Below are positions 27,704-36,216 of a DNA stretch of 64,000 nt, in pieces (positions within the stretch are counted from its first letter, which is position 1; each line of letters begins with the position of its first letter). The stretch covers positions 48,202 to 112,201 of the forward strand of contig NZ_KI519441.1 in assembly GCF_000482485.1 (NCBI RefSeq). The letters are read 5' to 3'. Source of the stretch: Paucisalibacillus globulus DSM 18846 (GTDB taxonomy: Bacteria > Bacillota > Bacilli > Bacillales > Amphibacillaceae). The notes under the pieces were generated by a model. It searched no databases and was not told where the DNA came from. It saw only the letters and a program-made list of their open reading frames with translations. The translations under genes were made by a program, and so were the position numbers.

Positions 27704-27722
27704 ATAATTGGAGAGGAATTCT

Positions 27723-28265
27723 ATGAAAGGAAAAGCCGATTTACTTCTTCATCCTGTGCGGATGCGAATTGTACAGCAATTGTTGCTAAACAAACCACTG
27801 ACGATAGCTCAACTTGGAGAGATATTTGGAGATGTTCCTCAAGCTACGTTATATCGTCATATAAATATTTTACTCGAAGCAAACCTTATTGAAGTCATGG
27901 AAACGCAAAAGGTGAAAGGAACAGAGGAACGAAAATTCTCAGTCAAAATAGATAACTTGCAAATTCCTGAAAGCGAAATTGAAACAATCTCACAGGAAGA
28001 CCATATCCGCCATTTTTCCGTATTTCACGGTAATTTACTTCAATTAGCGACATCTTATTTGGCTAATACGTCACCTGAACAGTACGAGCAAGAAGGATTT
28101 AGCTATGCGTATGTACCTTTGCATCTGTCAGATGGAGAATTTCAAGAGCTTACCCAGTCCATTCAACAAGCGATTGAGAAGGCGTTTAACAACCATTTAA
28201 CTCCTGAACGAACCACTCGAATTTTTGGGAGTATATTTATTCCACAGAAATCACCAAAAGGGTAA
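27723..28265 (+). CDS. HTH transcriptional regulator (ArsR-like winged helix)
   Basis: 180 residues beginning MKGKADLLLHPVRMRIVQQLLLNKPLTIAQLGEIFGDVPQATLYRHINILLEANLI, a winged helix of the ArsR type. A C-terminal helical domain follows. GGAGAGG precedes the ATG. In related genomes such regulators stand before ABC transporter genes. Here the genes that follow are broken (28300-29157), so the regulator may have lost its target while keeping an intact promoter and operator. Confidence 0.78.
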   Translation: MKGKADLLLHPVRMRIVQQLLLNKPLTIAQLGEIFGDVPQATLYRHINILLEANLIEVMETQKVKGTEERKFSVKIDNLQIPESEIETISQEDHIRHFSVFHGNLLQLATSYLANTSPEQYEQEGFSYAYVPLHLSDGEFQELTQSIQQAIEKAFNNHLTPERTTRIFGSIFIPQKSPKG

Positions 28266-28296
28266 GGGGAGACAACAGATACATTATGGTTATCAC

Positions 28297-28393
28297 ATTG
28301 GAATTGATGAAATGGGAGCTTGGTTACCGTTACTTTTGCCTATCTTAATTTTAAATCTGCTCTTATTTTCTATGGCATTATGCAATTTATGAA
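28297..28393 (+). pseudogene. Remnant of a small PLDc_N/YxlE-like membrane protein
   Basis: The frame holding IDEMGAWLPLLLPILILNLLL has the single hydrophobic stretch of PLDc_N proteins but no start codon with a ribosome binding site, and it stops after ALCNL. Its place before ABC ATPase and permease fragments recalls yxlE-yxlF-yxlG. Confidence 0.4.
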
Positions 28394-28501
28394 AAAAAGA
28401 TCAAAGTGCTAATTATAAATGGTTTTGGGGTGCGGTATATAATATTGATTAACATAATCGACCCCATTTTGTATTTTGTCTTAGGAAGGAGGCAACGCTC
28501 A

Positions 28502-28720
28502 GATGCACATACTTCAAGTAAGTCAAATTCAAAAAAAGGTACGGAGATCATGAAGTCGTTCAAAATATCGACTTTCTTATTAATCAAGGAGAATGTGTGG
28601 CTCTTCTCGGTCCCAACGAAGCAGGTAAACCAACGATTATTAAAATGATTTTCGGTATAAGCAAACTTATAGGTGGGCAAATGTTGCTTAACGGAAAACG
28701 CCATGACAGAAATGCGTAAA
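28502..28720 (+). pseudogene. Broken ABC transporter ATPase gene (YxlF-like)
   Basis: The start MHILQVSQIQK is followed by a one-base shift in the A/G run near 28540; the other frame continues YGDHEVVQNIDFLINQGECVALLGP. Walker A reads GPNEAGKPT instead of GPNGAGKTT, so both the conserved Gly and a Thr are lost. The frame ends after GGQMLLNGKRHD, with Walker B and signature missing. It is clearly non-functional. Confidence 0.75.
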
Positions 28721-28859
28721 TTTATTAGGTATTGCGATCACATTACCTGATCTAACAGCAAGTGAATTGTTAGCTAGTGCCTTAACTGATTATTTTGACC
28801 AAATGGCTTAATTGTAATTGTGATGGTGGCGAGGGAGCCATCGTATCCGATAAAAATAA

Positions 28860-29157
28860 TGGCATGTTAACGTTTATTCTGACACGCAACACTACACTTG
28901 TTACCTATTGTCTAGAACACCGGCCGTAGCATTGTAATCCTTTTTTTGTTCTGATTTTTTTGAAAATTGTTACTTTGTAGGATTTAGTATTCCAAGTGTC
29001 CTAAACCCAGCGCAATTATCCAATCAAGCTGTGATCATCATAACGTCAGGGAATGTGTTACCGCACTTTCACGATAATTGTATCCGTGTTACTCATTGTT
29101 TTCTGCTTATTCTTAGCAGTATCGTATTTAACTCGAAAGGAATTGCCTTCCATGTGA
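28860..29157 (+). pseudogene. Broken ABC permease gene (YxlG-like)
   Basis: Fragments of a membrane protein occur in several frames: HVNVYSDTQHYTC-like pieces, GFSIPSVLNPAQLSNQ near 28981, and a clean C-terminus TFTIIVSVLLIVFCLFLAVS... ending at the TGA at 29155. With the ATPase remnant it represents a decayed ABC exporter downstream of the HTH regulator. Confidence 0.6.
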
Positions 29158-29225
29158 TTTCTATAATTGGGTTACTGGTTAAATAATCCACGGAAGAATG
29201 CTGTGTAAATTGGAGGGGATTTAAG

Positions 29226-29600
29226 ATGGGTTTTCAAGTTGTGGCAGGTGATCGTGAGTTACTACTGAATATTTCAGGATGGACAGCGGCTTTAACTTTG
29301 AGGAGAGAGATCAAAATAGATTACATCTCAATTGAAGAAATTCGGGTGGGGAAATTTCATTTTCCATGGACAGTGGCTATTAAAAGAACAGGCATTACGA
29401 CATTTGGCTATAAAGCTGGAATATTCATGATTGAAGATAAGAAATATTTTTTAGCCTTTCATAACGAAAATGAAGTTGTCATGCTTAAATTGAAGGGATG
29501 TGAATTTGATTACATTGTATTTGAAAGTAGAAATTACAAACAATTGGTTCATGAAATTATGAGGAATTGTCCTTCAATCAACCTTATCGAAAACGAGTAA
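29226..29600 (+). CDS. Hypothetical protein, PH-domain-like
   Basis: 124 residues, mainly beta strands, with no membrane helix. GGAGGGG precedes the ATG and codon use is normal, so it looks intact although it sits in the decay zone. A bacterial PH-like fold is plausible (IKIDYISIEEIRVGKFHFPWTVAIKRTGI), but I cannot name a family. Remnants of a membrane protein follow at once. Confidence 0.55.
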   Translation: MGFQVVAGDRELLLNISGWTAALTLRREIKIDYISIEEIRVGKFHFPWTVAIKRTGITTFGYKAGIFMIEDKKYFLAFHNENEVVMLKLKGCEFDYIVFESRNYKQLVHEIMRNCPSINLIENE

Positions 29601-29614
29601 AAGGAAGATAAAAT

Positions 29615-29735
29615 ATGATTGAGAAACTCACTCTCTTTCTAATTATTGGTGCATCACTAGGATATGGAGAATTGCAGGATTGTTTTTTGTATTTGCGATA
29701 TTTGTCATGAATGCTCTTTTTGGAGTCGGCAATTG
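29615..29735 (+). pseudogene. Frameshifted membrane protein remnant
   Basis: MIEKLTLFLIIGASLG begins after AAGGAAG. The other frame then reads WRIAGLFFVFAIFVMNALF and stops at 29735. Two adjoining hydrophobic pieces in different frames indicate one broken gene. Confidence 0.5.
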
Positions 29736-30120
29736 AGGTGACTGAGACAGGTAAGTCCGTTATCCCGGAAAGTTACTTAGAAATGGGAGAGAAGGGGCTT
29801 TGCTATTTTTCGTAATATGAGGCCTATTATGAAATCATTACGAATATCAATCTATGCTAGATGAACTATAGCGCTTTAAAAACGTAAATCATGAAGCGTG
29901 GAAATACGGGTCCGATTATACATATCGGAAGCCTGTTTTCATAAAGTTCATTTTTTCTATTTTTGGAGGTGATATATGTAGATAATGCTTGCAAAGAAAT
30001 CACTGTATCTATGGCTTTGGAACAAAGCTTATTACAATATCGTTGATAAAAATTAAGTTGGTCTGAAAAGAATAAAGTTAAAATTAGTTTTTTAAAGTGT
30101 CGATGGAAAACCTAATAAGG
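29736..30120. other. Eroded sequence with no intact gene
   Basis: Short coding-like pieces occur (for example around RNMRPIMKSLRISIYAR near 29822) but with stops. A GGAGGTGAT site at 29966 is followed by ATG and an immediate TAG. I read it as more decayed genes of unknown kind. Confidence 0.45.
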
Positions 30121-30131
30121 GAGGAACTATT

Positions 30132-30584
30132 TTGGGGCAATCAAAGCAAATGATGAATGAATGGTTACAACATCGAAATGTACTGGAAGAATTACTGGAA
30201 CTTATTGATGACAAACATATTGATTTCAAACCCTGGGAAGGAGCTATGACACTTGGTGAACTCGCATTGCATGTTGCTGGATGGAATGATGTGTTCGTTT
30301 CAATGGTTAAGACTGAAGAATTTGCTTCACCAGACTTCACCGAATGTAAGACGATGGGGGACGTGCGCAAAGTCGTAAAGGACTTTACGAAAAAAACGAA
30401 GGCTACATATGAATCATTGACTGATGCAGACTTAGAAACTGAAAATAATTCATCGCACCCGAAACTGCAGGGGCCAAAAAAAAGATATCTAACTGCAATG
30501 TATGATCACGAACTCCACCATAAAGGACAACTTTTTATGTACGCACGTATGGTGGGTGTGAAAGAAGTTCCGTTTTTTCGCTAA
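30132..30584 (+). CDS. DinB-superfamily protein
   Basis: 150 residues forming the four-helix DinB/YfiT fold. The metal-binding histidines are visible in LALHVAGWND near residue 45 and in YDHELHHKGQ near residue 125. The start is TTG at 30132, seven bases after GGGAGGAAC; an ATG occurs seven codons later without a site. Many DinB proteins are thiol-dependent transferases or hydrolases; the activity here is unknown. Confidence 0.82.
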   Translation: MGQSKQMMNEWLQHRNVLEELLELIDDKHIDFKPWEGAMTLGELALHVAGWNDVFVSMVKTEEFASPDFTECKTMGDVRKVVKDFTKKTKATYESLTDADLETENNSSHPKLQGPKKRYLTAMYDHELHHKGQLFMYARMVGVKEVPFFR

Positions 30585-30611
30585 TTGTCGGTCGACGGAA
30601 AAGGGACCCAT

Positions 30612-31419
30612 ATGATTTCATTTAAAAATACCAACGTCACAGTATTGCAAAGCTCTTTAGTCCAAACAAATTCTACGGTGATTCAAACGAAAGATATGAT
30701 GCTAGTGGTGGATCCTGCTTGGCTTCCAAAAGAAGTGGAACAATTAAAAAATGAGGTATCTAGAAAACGAAATGGTCGTCCGGTTTATTTATTATTCACC
30801 CATTCGCATTATGATCATGTTCTTGGATATGGGGCATTTGAAAATTCACAAACAATCGCAAGCGAGGGAGTCGCGGAGAATCCAGACTAGGAAAAAGTAA
30901 TCAAGAAAATTAAGGACTTTGACGACGAAATTTATCTACATCGAAATTATGAAATACAGTACCCAAAGATTGATCATCTGGTTCGTGAGGATGGCCATAA
31001 GATCAAGATTGGGAGTACCGAACTTGCTTCTATAAATCACCTGGGCATACAGCTGATGGTATTTTTACATTGATTGATTCCTTAGGTGTATTTATAACGG
31101 GCGAGATGTTGAATTTCCCTTTATCGAGGATAGCTGTGATTATGAAGAGACCTTGTTAAAGTCAGAATGGATTACACAAAATCATCCAGTCAAACTTTTG
31201 GTTCCTGGTCATGGGCAACCTGTGGAAGATCCTGAGGAGATTCGCAGAAGACAACAGAATGATTTAATGTATATTCGAGAGCTAAGGAAATCCATATCAG
31301 GAGGGGAAAATAGTCAGAATCTGGAGGAATATATCAATCAGTATCAATTTATCGGTGGAATTAGACGCAACCATTATAACAATATCGCAGTAATAAAAGA
31401 TGAACTTGGAATCAACTGA
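30612..31419 (+). pseudogene. Metallo-beta-lactamase-fold hydrolase, broken
   Basis: The N-terminal part is good, including the metal motif FTHSHYDHVLGY, but a TAG interrupts at 30888. The same frame then reads on to about 31035. A frameshift follows before PGHTADGIFTLIDSLG, and another near 31105 before FIEDSCDYEETLLKSEW. The C-terminal VKLLVPGHGQPVEDPEE runs to 31419. At least three lesions make a functional product unlikely. Confidence 0.85.
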
Positions 31420-31778
31420 CTTAATGGGGGTTAAAGTGAATAAATCAATCCCGCTTAACTGTTACAATCTATGAATCTTAGAACATAGAATCATTCAATA
31501 CATCATAATTCAAAGCCTGGTAATGATGTAGAAGAATTTGTTCTTACCCTCAACTAAAGAAATTCAAGCCATGTTGCTTGTTCTTTTATAGGGCGTTTTA
31601 ATGGCATAAGGATGGTTCACAGCAATGGTCAAACTTTAAATTCCAAAGCAACTATAAAAGCCGATACTTCCTTAACGTGGGGAAAATTGACTTTCTTTAT
31701 GTCAAAATTTGCTTAGCATATGTTTTGCTCTTTTTGTTGGTAGGCCCCCTAGATTAGATAAATGACAGGAGAGGAAAA
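31420..31778. other. Gene-free decayed spacer
   Basis: No frame of useful length; nothing recognised apart from the ribosome binding site GGAGAGG of the next remnant. Confidence 0.45.
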
Positions 31779-32113
31779 ATGGATTGGATTGATAGATTGA
31801 ATAATGCTTTGGATTACATTGAAAACAACCTAGAGGAGGATATAGATTATAAGAGGCAGCCATTATGGATGAAGAATTTACATACTTATGGGTGTTCGAT
31901 ATGATGAAGATGTCCCAGGTGGTATAGAAACTCTCTCTATTACTCACAGGACCTGGGCTGTATTTCCAGGTAGTGTATGCTTGGAAGCAACTATATACAG
32001 AATGGGTTCCAACCTCTGGTTATGAACTTGCTGATATACCATGTATAGAATGCTATTATCCACTAAAGCATAAACCTCGAAACGAACTTTGGGTTCCTGT
32101 ACTACCTAAATAA
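31779..32113 (+). pseudogene. AraC-family regulator with effector-binding domain, internally deleted
   Basis: MDWIDRLNNALDYIENNLEEDIDYKR is the typical N-terminus of AraC/GyrI-type regulators. The HTH core is missing. Effector-domain pieces follow in shifting frames (GVRYDEDVPGGIETLSIT; then KQLYTEWVPTSGYELADIP and YPLKHKPRNELWVPV), ending with TAA at 32111. An intact relative would be about 280-300 residues. Confidence 0.75.
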
Positions 32114-32440
32114 ATTTATAATAATAATTAGAATCAAACGTACAAGAAGCGAACTTCCAAAAAATGTGGCAGCCCCAATTACTACATTATTATTGCATAA
32201 CATAATCAATCAACTAGGATTTCGAAATAATGTCATGAAGAATCGGGTGTAATATTTCTAGAAGGAAAGATGCTGGTACAACTTTCGGAATTTCAAGCAT
32301 CAATAAATAATAAATGTTCTTCCAGAAACATGAGCAAGAGCTAAACAAAGGTAGTGCTAGTGGGGCACCAATTTAGAGAAATTATTAAGCTGAAGTTGCA
32401 GAAAAGTTGAAGAAAGGCAATTCCAGATGGGGGAAAGATA
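32114..32440. other. Gene-free decayed spacer
   Basis: Stops in all frames. I see no recognisable remnant. The NUDIX gene's ribosome binding site GGGGGAAAG is at its right end. Confidence 0.4.
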
Positions 32441-32905
32441 ATGGAAATAAGAAGTTCTGTACAAGCTGTTATTGTAAAAAGGGAAAAAATCCTGACAGTT
32501 AAGAAAGTCACTTATGATAATAAAACGATGTATATTTTGCCAGGAGGCGGGCAAGAACATGGCGAAACGTTGAAAGAAGCAGTTGTCAGGGAGTGCAAGG
32601 AAGAAACAGGTTTATTAGTAGAGGCGAAGGAACTCCTGTATGTATCGGAATATATAGGTAAAAATCATGAACATGCTGAATGGGATTCGCATATTCATGT
32701 TGTTGTACATCTTTTTCTCTGCTCTATAATAGATGAGAGTGCTTTCAATAAAGGTATTGAAACTGATCCTGAACAAGTGGCATTAGAATGGTTACCATTA
32801 GAAAAATTATCAACCTATGAGTTTTATCCTTATAAAATCATACCTCATTTGACAAATGGTATAAGTAATAAAAAGACTCAAGTATATGTAGGTGATATGG
32901 GATAA
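32441..32905 (+). CDS. NUDIX hydrolase
   Basis: 154 residues with a complete NUDIX box, GGQEHGETLKEAVVRECKEE followed by TGL, around residue 36. Such enzymes hydrolyse nucleoside diphosphates linked to other groups. Substrate unknown. The gene looks intact and stands alone at the right end of the decay zone. Confidence 0.85.
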   Translation: MEIRSSVQAVIVKREKILTVKKVTYDNKTMYILPGGGQEHGETLKEAVVRECKEETGLLVEAKELLYVSEYIGKNHEHAEWDSHIHVVVHLFLCSIIDESAFNKGIETDPEQVALEWLPLEKLSTYEFYPYKIIPHLTNGISNKKTQVYVGDMG

Positions 32906-32998
32906 TAAAGGGGGTTAGTCATTTTAACAAAACTAGTAATAATTACTACGCTAATATAAAGTCAAAAGTGTAAAAACATTGTTATTCCTATGGATAAT

Positions 32999-33030
32999 AG
33001 TAGGTGAATTATCTTTTTAATTCACCTACT
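32999..33030. terminator. Hairpin between convergent NUDIX and VOC genes
   Basis: AGTAGGTGAATTA pairs perfectly with TAATTCACCTACT. A poly-A tract follows on the plus strand, so it suits minus-strand initiation poorly; its role as terminator is uncertain. Confidence 0.55.
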
Positions 33031-33140
33031 AAAAACAATTCTTTTTTCAATTTTGTTCTTCACAGCGGAATGTAAGTTAAATAAGTATGCGTTTTTAATT
33101 CTACTTCCCTTTTAGAACTATAGCTCATTCTTAATGATTA

Positions 33141-33521
33141 TTAGGACCCAACGACTATTAAAACAATATCATCTATCCTCGAACGCATAACAGCAAGATG
33201 ACCTCCAAAGGGTTTTTCAATCGGTGTTTGAATCCAATCAATATATTCATTTTCTATATGAGCATGATAAAATTCTTTCACATTTTCCACTAATACTTCA
33301 ATATCAGGTTCTTTTAAACTCTCGCTATCATGTAATACAAACTCAGTATTTCCATCAATAAATGATAACCCTACCATATTAGAACCATCCGTTTGGTTAG
33401 AACGAAACAATTCACTTGCTCCAAATGTATTCTTATAGAACGCCATCGATTGCTCCAGGTTAGGGGTGTAGAGTGAAATTGCTTGAATTTGCTTTATGTT
33501 ACCTTTTTGTATTGTATCCAT
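33141..33521 (-). CDS. VOC-family (glyoxalase-like) protein
   Basis: 126 residues with the paired beta-alpha-beta-beta-beta units of vicinal oxygen chelate proteins: QAISLYTPNLEQSMAFYKNTFG at the N-terminus and PFGGHLAVMRSRIDDIVLIV at the end. The start at MDTIQKGN has AAGGAG upstream. It may be a glyoxalase, a dioxygenase or an antibiotic-binding protein; this cannot be told. Confidence 0.75.
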   Translation of the reverse strand: MDTIQKGNIKQIQAISLYTPNLEQSMAFYKNTFGASELFRSNQTDGSNMVGLSFIDGNTEFVLHDSESLKEPDIEVLVENVKEFYHAHIENEYIDWIQTPIEKPFGGHLAVMRSRIDDIVLIVVGS

Positions 33522-33692
33522 CAAATTACTCCTTTTTATTTTTATTATCCACATTATAGTACATATGTTCCTGTTCTGCTATATTTTTTTAAAGATGCTA
33601 ATGATTTTCATTAAATTCTCAAGTGATTCTTTAATTAATTTACAAGTAATGTTTAGGATGGAAAATCCATAAAACCAAGCAAATATTCTCTG

Positions 33693-33723
33693 TTGACATG
33701 ACATATGAAATCATATATGATTT
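33693..33723 (+). promoter_or_regulatory. Promoter and operator of the 4-hydroxyphenylacetate operon
   Basis: TTGACA (33693-33698) and TATGAT (33716-33721) are 17 bases apart, a near-consensus promoter. The perfect 16-bp palindrome AAATCATATATGATTT (33708-33723) covers the -10 box, which is ideal for a dimeric repressor of the GntR/FCD type. Confidence 0.8.
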
Positions 33724-33784
33724 AATTGTTCAGAAAATTTATAGTTATTTAATTTATTGAAATCAATGGGTTGGAGGTAATCAA

Positions 33785-34705
33785 ATGGCTTTTAAAGAAG
33801 CAAAAGAAAGATTCCGAGGCTCGATTGCACCTGTGATTACACCTTTTGACGAGGACGAGCGAATTGATTTTGAAAAGTTTCAGGAATTAATCAATTGGCA
33901 GATTGCTAGTGGGAGTCACGGGATTTCCGTTACAGGTACTTCTGGAGAACCTAGCTCCATGTCGGTAGAAGAAAGAATTCAGGTAATGGAAGTTGCCTGT
34001 AAAACAGTAAACGGGCGAGTACCTTTTATTCCTGGAACAGGATCAACAAACCACCGAGAAACACTCCGAATGACAAGAGCTGCACAAGAAATGGGAGCAG
34101 ATGGCGCAATGGTCATTGTCCCTTACTACAACAAACCTAACCAACACGCGTTATACAAACACTTCAAAGCGATAGCAGATTCAGTAGACATACCCATCAT
34201 TTTATATAATATACCAGGTCGAACAGCAGTAAATTTGGAAGCGGTTACAATCGCTAGACTTGCTGAAGACTGCCCAAACATTATTGGTGTAAAAGAGGCA
34301 AATAAGGATTTTGAACATGTAAATAACGTATTACTAAAGTGTGGACGTGATTTTAATCTTTACTCTGGTATAGAGGTACTATGTTACCCGATGCTCGCAA
34401 TTGGGGGAGCAGGTCATATTAGCGCGACATCAAATGTAGCACCAAGAGAAGTTGCGGAAGTTTATAATCGCTGGGCAGCGGGTGATGTAAAAGGCGCCCA
34501 AGACTTACATTATGAATTAATGCCATTAAATGATGTGCTTTTCCGTGATACAAACCCAGCCCCAGCAAAAGCAGCACTAGGAATGATGGGGAAAATTAAA
34601 CCTATTTTAAGAAAACCATTAGATGTTCCATCACCTCAAGTTCAAGCAGAGATTCGTGAAGTATTGCTAGATTACCAACTAATCACAGAAGATGTGAATA
34701 TCTAG
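33785..34705 (+). CDS. DapA-family aldolase of the 4-hydroxyphenylacetate operon
   Basis: 306-residue class I (Schiff-base) aldolase of the dihydrodipicolinate synthase family. The Schiff-base Lys170 is in IIGVKEANKD and the catalytic Tyr141 in LYNIPGRT; TGTSGEPSS is the phosphate/carboxylate loop. It is the first gene of the operon, with GGAGG before the ATG. In the classic pathway the last cleavage, to pyruvate and succinate semialdehyde, is done by the class II enzyme HpaI. None is present, so I infer that this protein does that step. A role in lysine synthesis is less likely given the context. Confidence 0.8.
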   Translation: MAFKEAKERFRGSIAPVITPFDEDERIDFEKFQELINWQIASGSHGISVTGTSGEPSSMSVEERIQVMEVACKTVNGRVPFIPGTGSTNHRETLRMTRAAQEMGADGAMVIVPYYNKPNQHALYKHFKAIADSVDIPIILYNIPGRTAVNLEAVTIARLAEDCPNIIGVKEANKDFEHVNNVLLKCGRDFNLYSGIEVLCYPMLAIGGAGHISATSNVAPREVAEVYNRWAAGDVKGAQDLHYELMPLNDVLFRDTNPAPAKAALGMMGKIKPILRKPLDVPSPQVQAEIREVLLDYQLITEDVNI

Positions 34706-34716
34706 GAGGGAAGAAT

Positions 34717-36204
34717 TTGGGAGAAAAGATAGAAGATGTAAAACTCTACATAAATGGAGAATTTGTAGATGCAGCTCATGGGGAAACCTTTGAAAATATA
34801 AATCCTTTTACGAATGAGGTTACCAACTTAGTGGCAAAAGGGAATAGTGCTGATATTGAAATGGCGGTATCTGCAGCTACAGAGGCATTCCACAGTGGAC
34901 CATGGGGTTCTATGAAACTGAAAGATCGAATGAAGTATATCGAAAGAATTGCCGATTTAATTGAGGAAGAGGCAGAAACCATTGCTCGCTTAGAGTCACT
35001 AGATTCTGGTCTACCAATCAGTCAAACTCGCAAAATGGCTGCTCGTGGAGCGGAGAATTTCCGTTTCTACTCCCGAATGGTGCAGGCGAGAATGCATGGG
35101 GATGCCTATCAGGTTGATGATGAGTTCATCAATTACACTGTCTATCAACCACTTGGTGTAGTTGGTTTGATTACACCGTGGAATGCTCCGTTTATGTTAT
35201 TAACTTGGAAGGTAGCACCAGCTCTAGCAACTGGGAATACCGTTGTTTTGAAGCCGGCGGAGCTATCTCCTTTGTCTGCGAACATCTTAGCTAATGTAAT
35301 CCAAAAGGCTGAGCTACCAAAAGGAGTATTTAATGTTGTTCATGGTTTTGGAGAAACTGCAGGAGAATCACTGGTTAAACATCCATCTGTAAAAGCCATT
35401 TCATTTACCGGGGAAACAACCACCGGGAAACGAATCATTAAAAATAGTGCGGATTCCTTAAAGAAAACTTCTATGGAACTTGGCGGAAAATCACCATTAA
35501 TTGTATTTGATGATGCGGATTTTGATAAAGCATTAGATGCCGCTGTTTGGGGGATTTTCTCCTTCAATGGGGAACGCTGTACTGCGAACTCAAGAGTATT
35601 TGTCCACAAGAATATTAAAGAAAAGTTTTCTATTGCCTTAAAAGAACGCGTCCAAAATATCGTAGTAGGAGATCCAAAAGCTAACGACACGGAAATTGGT
35701 CCATTAATTGATAAGGGGCATTTTAAGAAAGTTACCGGATACATTGAACTCGCAAAAGAAGAAGGTTGTGAAGTATTTCAAGGGAATGTCCCAACAGAGT
35801 TTAGTTCGGGTAACTATGTTCCACCAACATTACTGTTAAACGCAAAAAATGATATGCGTGTTTGCCAAGAAGAGATTTTTGGCCCAGTTATGGCAGTCAT
35901 AGAATTTGAGACAGAAGAGGAAGTTGTCCAAATGGCCAACGATATAGATTATGGTCTAGCAGGGTATGTTTGGACAAATGATATTAAGCGTGCACATCGT
36001 GTTGCGCAAGCAGTTGACTCAGGAATGATTTGGATCAATTCTCAGAACGTTCGAGACCTACGCATTCCATTTGGTGGAATGAAGGCAAGTGGAATTGGAC
36101 GGGAAGGTGGACATTTTGCCATCTTTGAATTTTATACAGAACCAAAAGCAATCCATGTCGCAATTAGCGACCATCACATACCACAATTCGGAAAAGGAAA
36201 TTAG
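34717..36204 (+). CDS. hpaE: 5-carboxymethyl-2-hydroxymuconate semialdehyde dehydrogenase
   Basis: 495-residue NAD-dependent aldehyde dehydrogenase. The catalytic Cys is in FNGERCTANSRV near residue 290, the general-base Glu in MELGGKSPL near 255, and the N169-type Asn in ITPWNAPFM. It oxidises the ring-cleavage semialdehyde formed by HpaD. The start is TTG at 34717, six bases after AGGAGGG. Position directly before hpaB supports the HpaE assignment over a generic dehydrogenase. Confidence 0.88.
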   Translation: MGEKIEDVKLYINGEFVDAAHGETFENINPFTNEVTNLVAKGNSADIEMAVSAATEAFHSGPWGSMKLKDRMKYIERIADLIEEEAETIARLESLDSGLPISQTRKMAARGAENFRFYSRMVQARMHGDAYQVDDEFINYTVYQPLGVVGLITPWNAPFMLLTWKVAPALATGNTVVLKPAELSPLSANILANVIQKAELPKGVFNVVHGFGETAGESLVKHPSVKAISFTGETTTGKRIIKNSADSLKKTSMELGGKSPLIVFDDADFDKALDAAVWGIFSFNGERCTANSRVFVHKNIKEKFSIALKERVQNIVVGDPKANDTEIGPLIDKGHFKKVTGYIELAKEEGCEVFQGNVPTEFSSGNYVPPTLLLNAKNDMRVCQEEIFGPVMAVIEFETEEEVVQMANDIDYGLAGYVWTNDIKRAHRVAQAVDSGMIWINSQNVRDLRIPFGGMKASGIGREGGHFAIFEFYTEPKAIHVAISDHHIPQFGKGN

Positions 36205-36216
36205 GGGGGATTTAGA

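Noticed and set aside
28300-32200. Insertion sequence or prophage as cause of the decay zone
   Set aside because: No transposase, integrase, terminal repeats or phage genes are visible there.
33785-34705. Lysine-pathway dihydrodipicolinate synthase (dapA)
   Set aside because: Its place as first gene of the hpa operon and the missing HpaI favour a catabolic aldolase, although the fold is the same.
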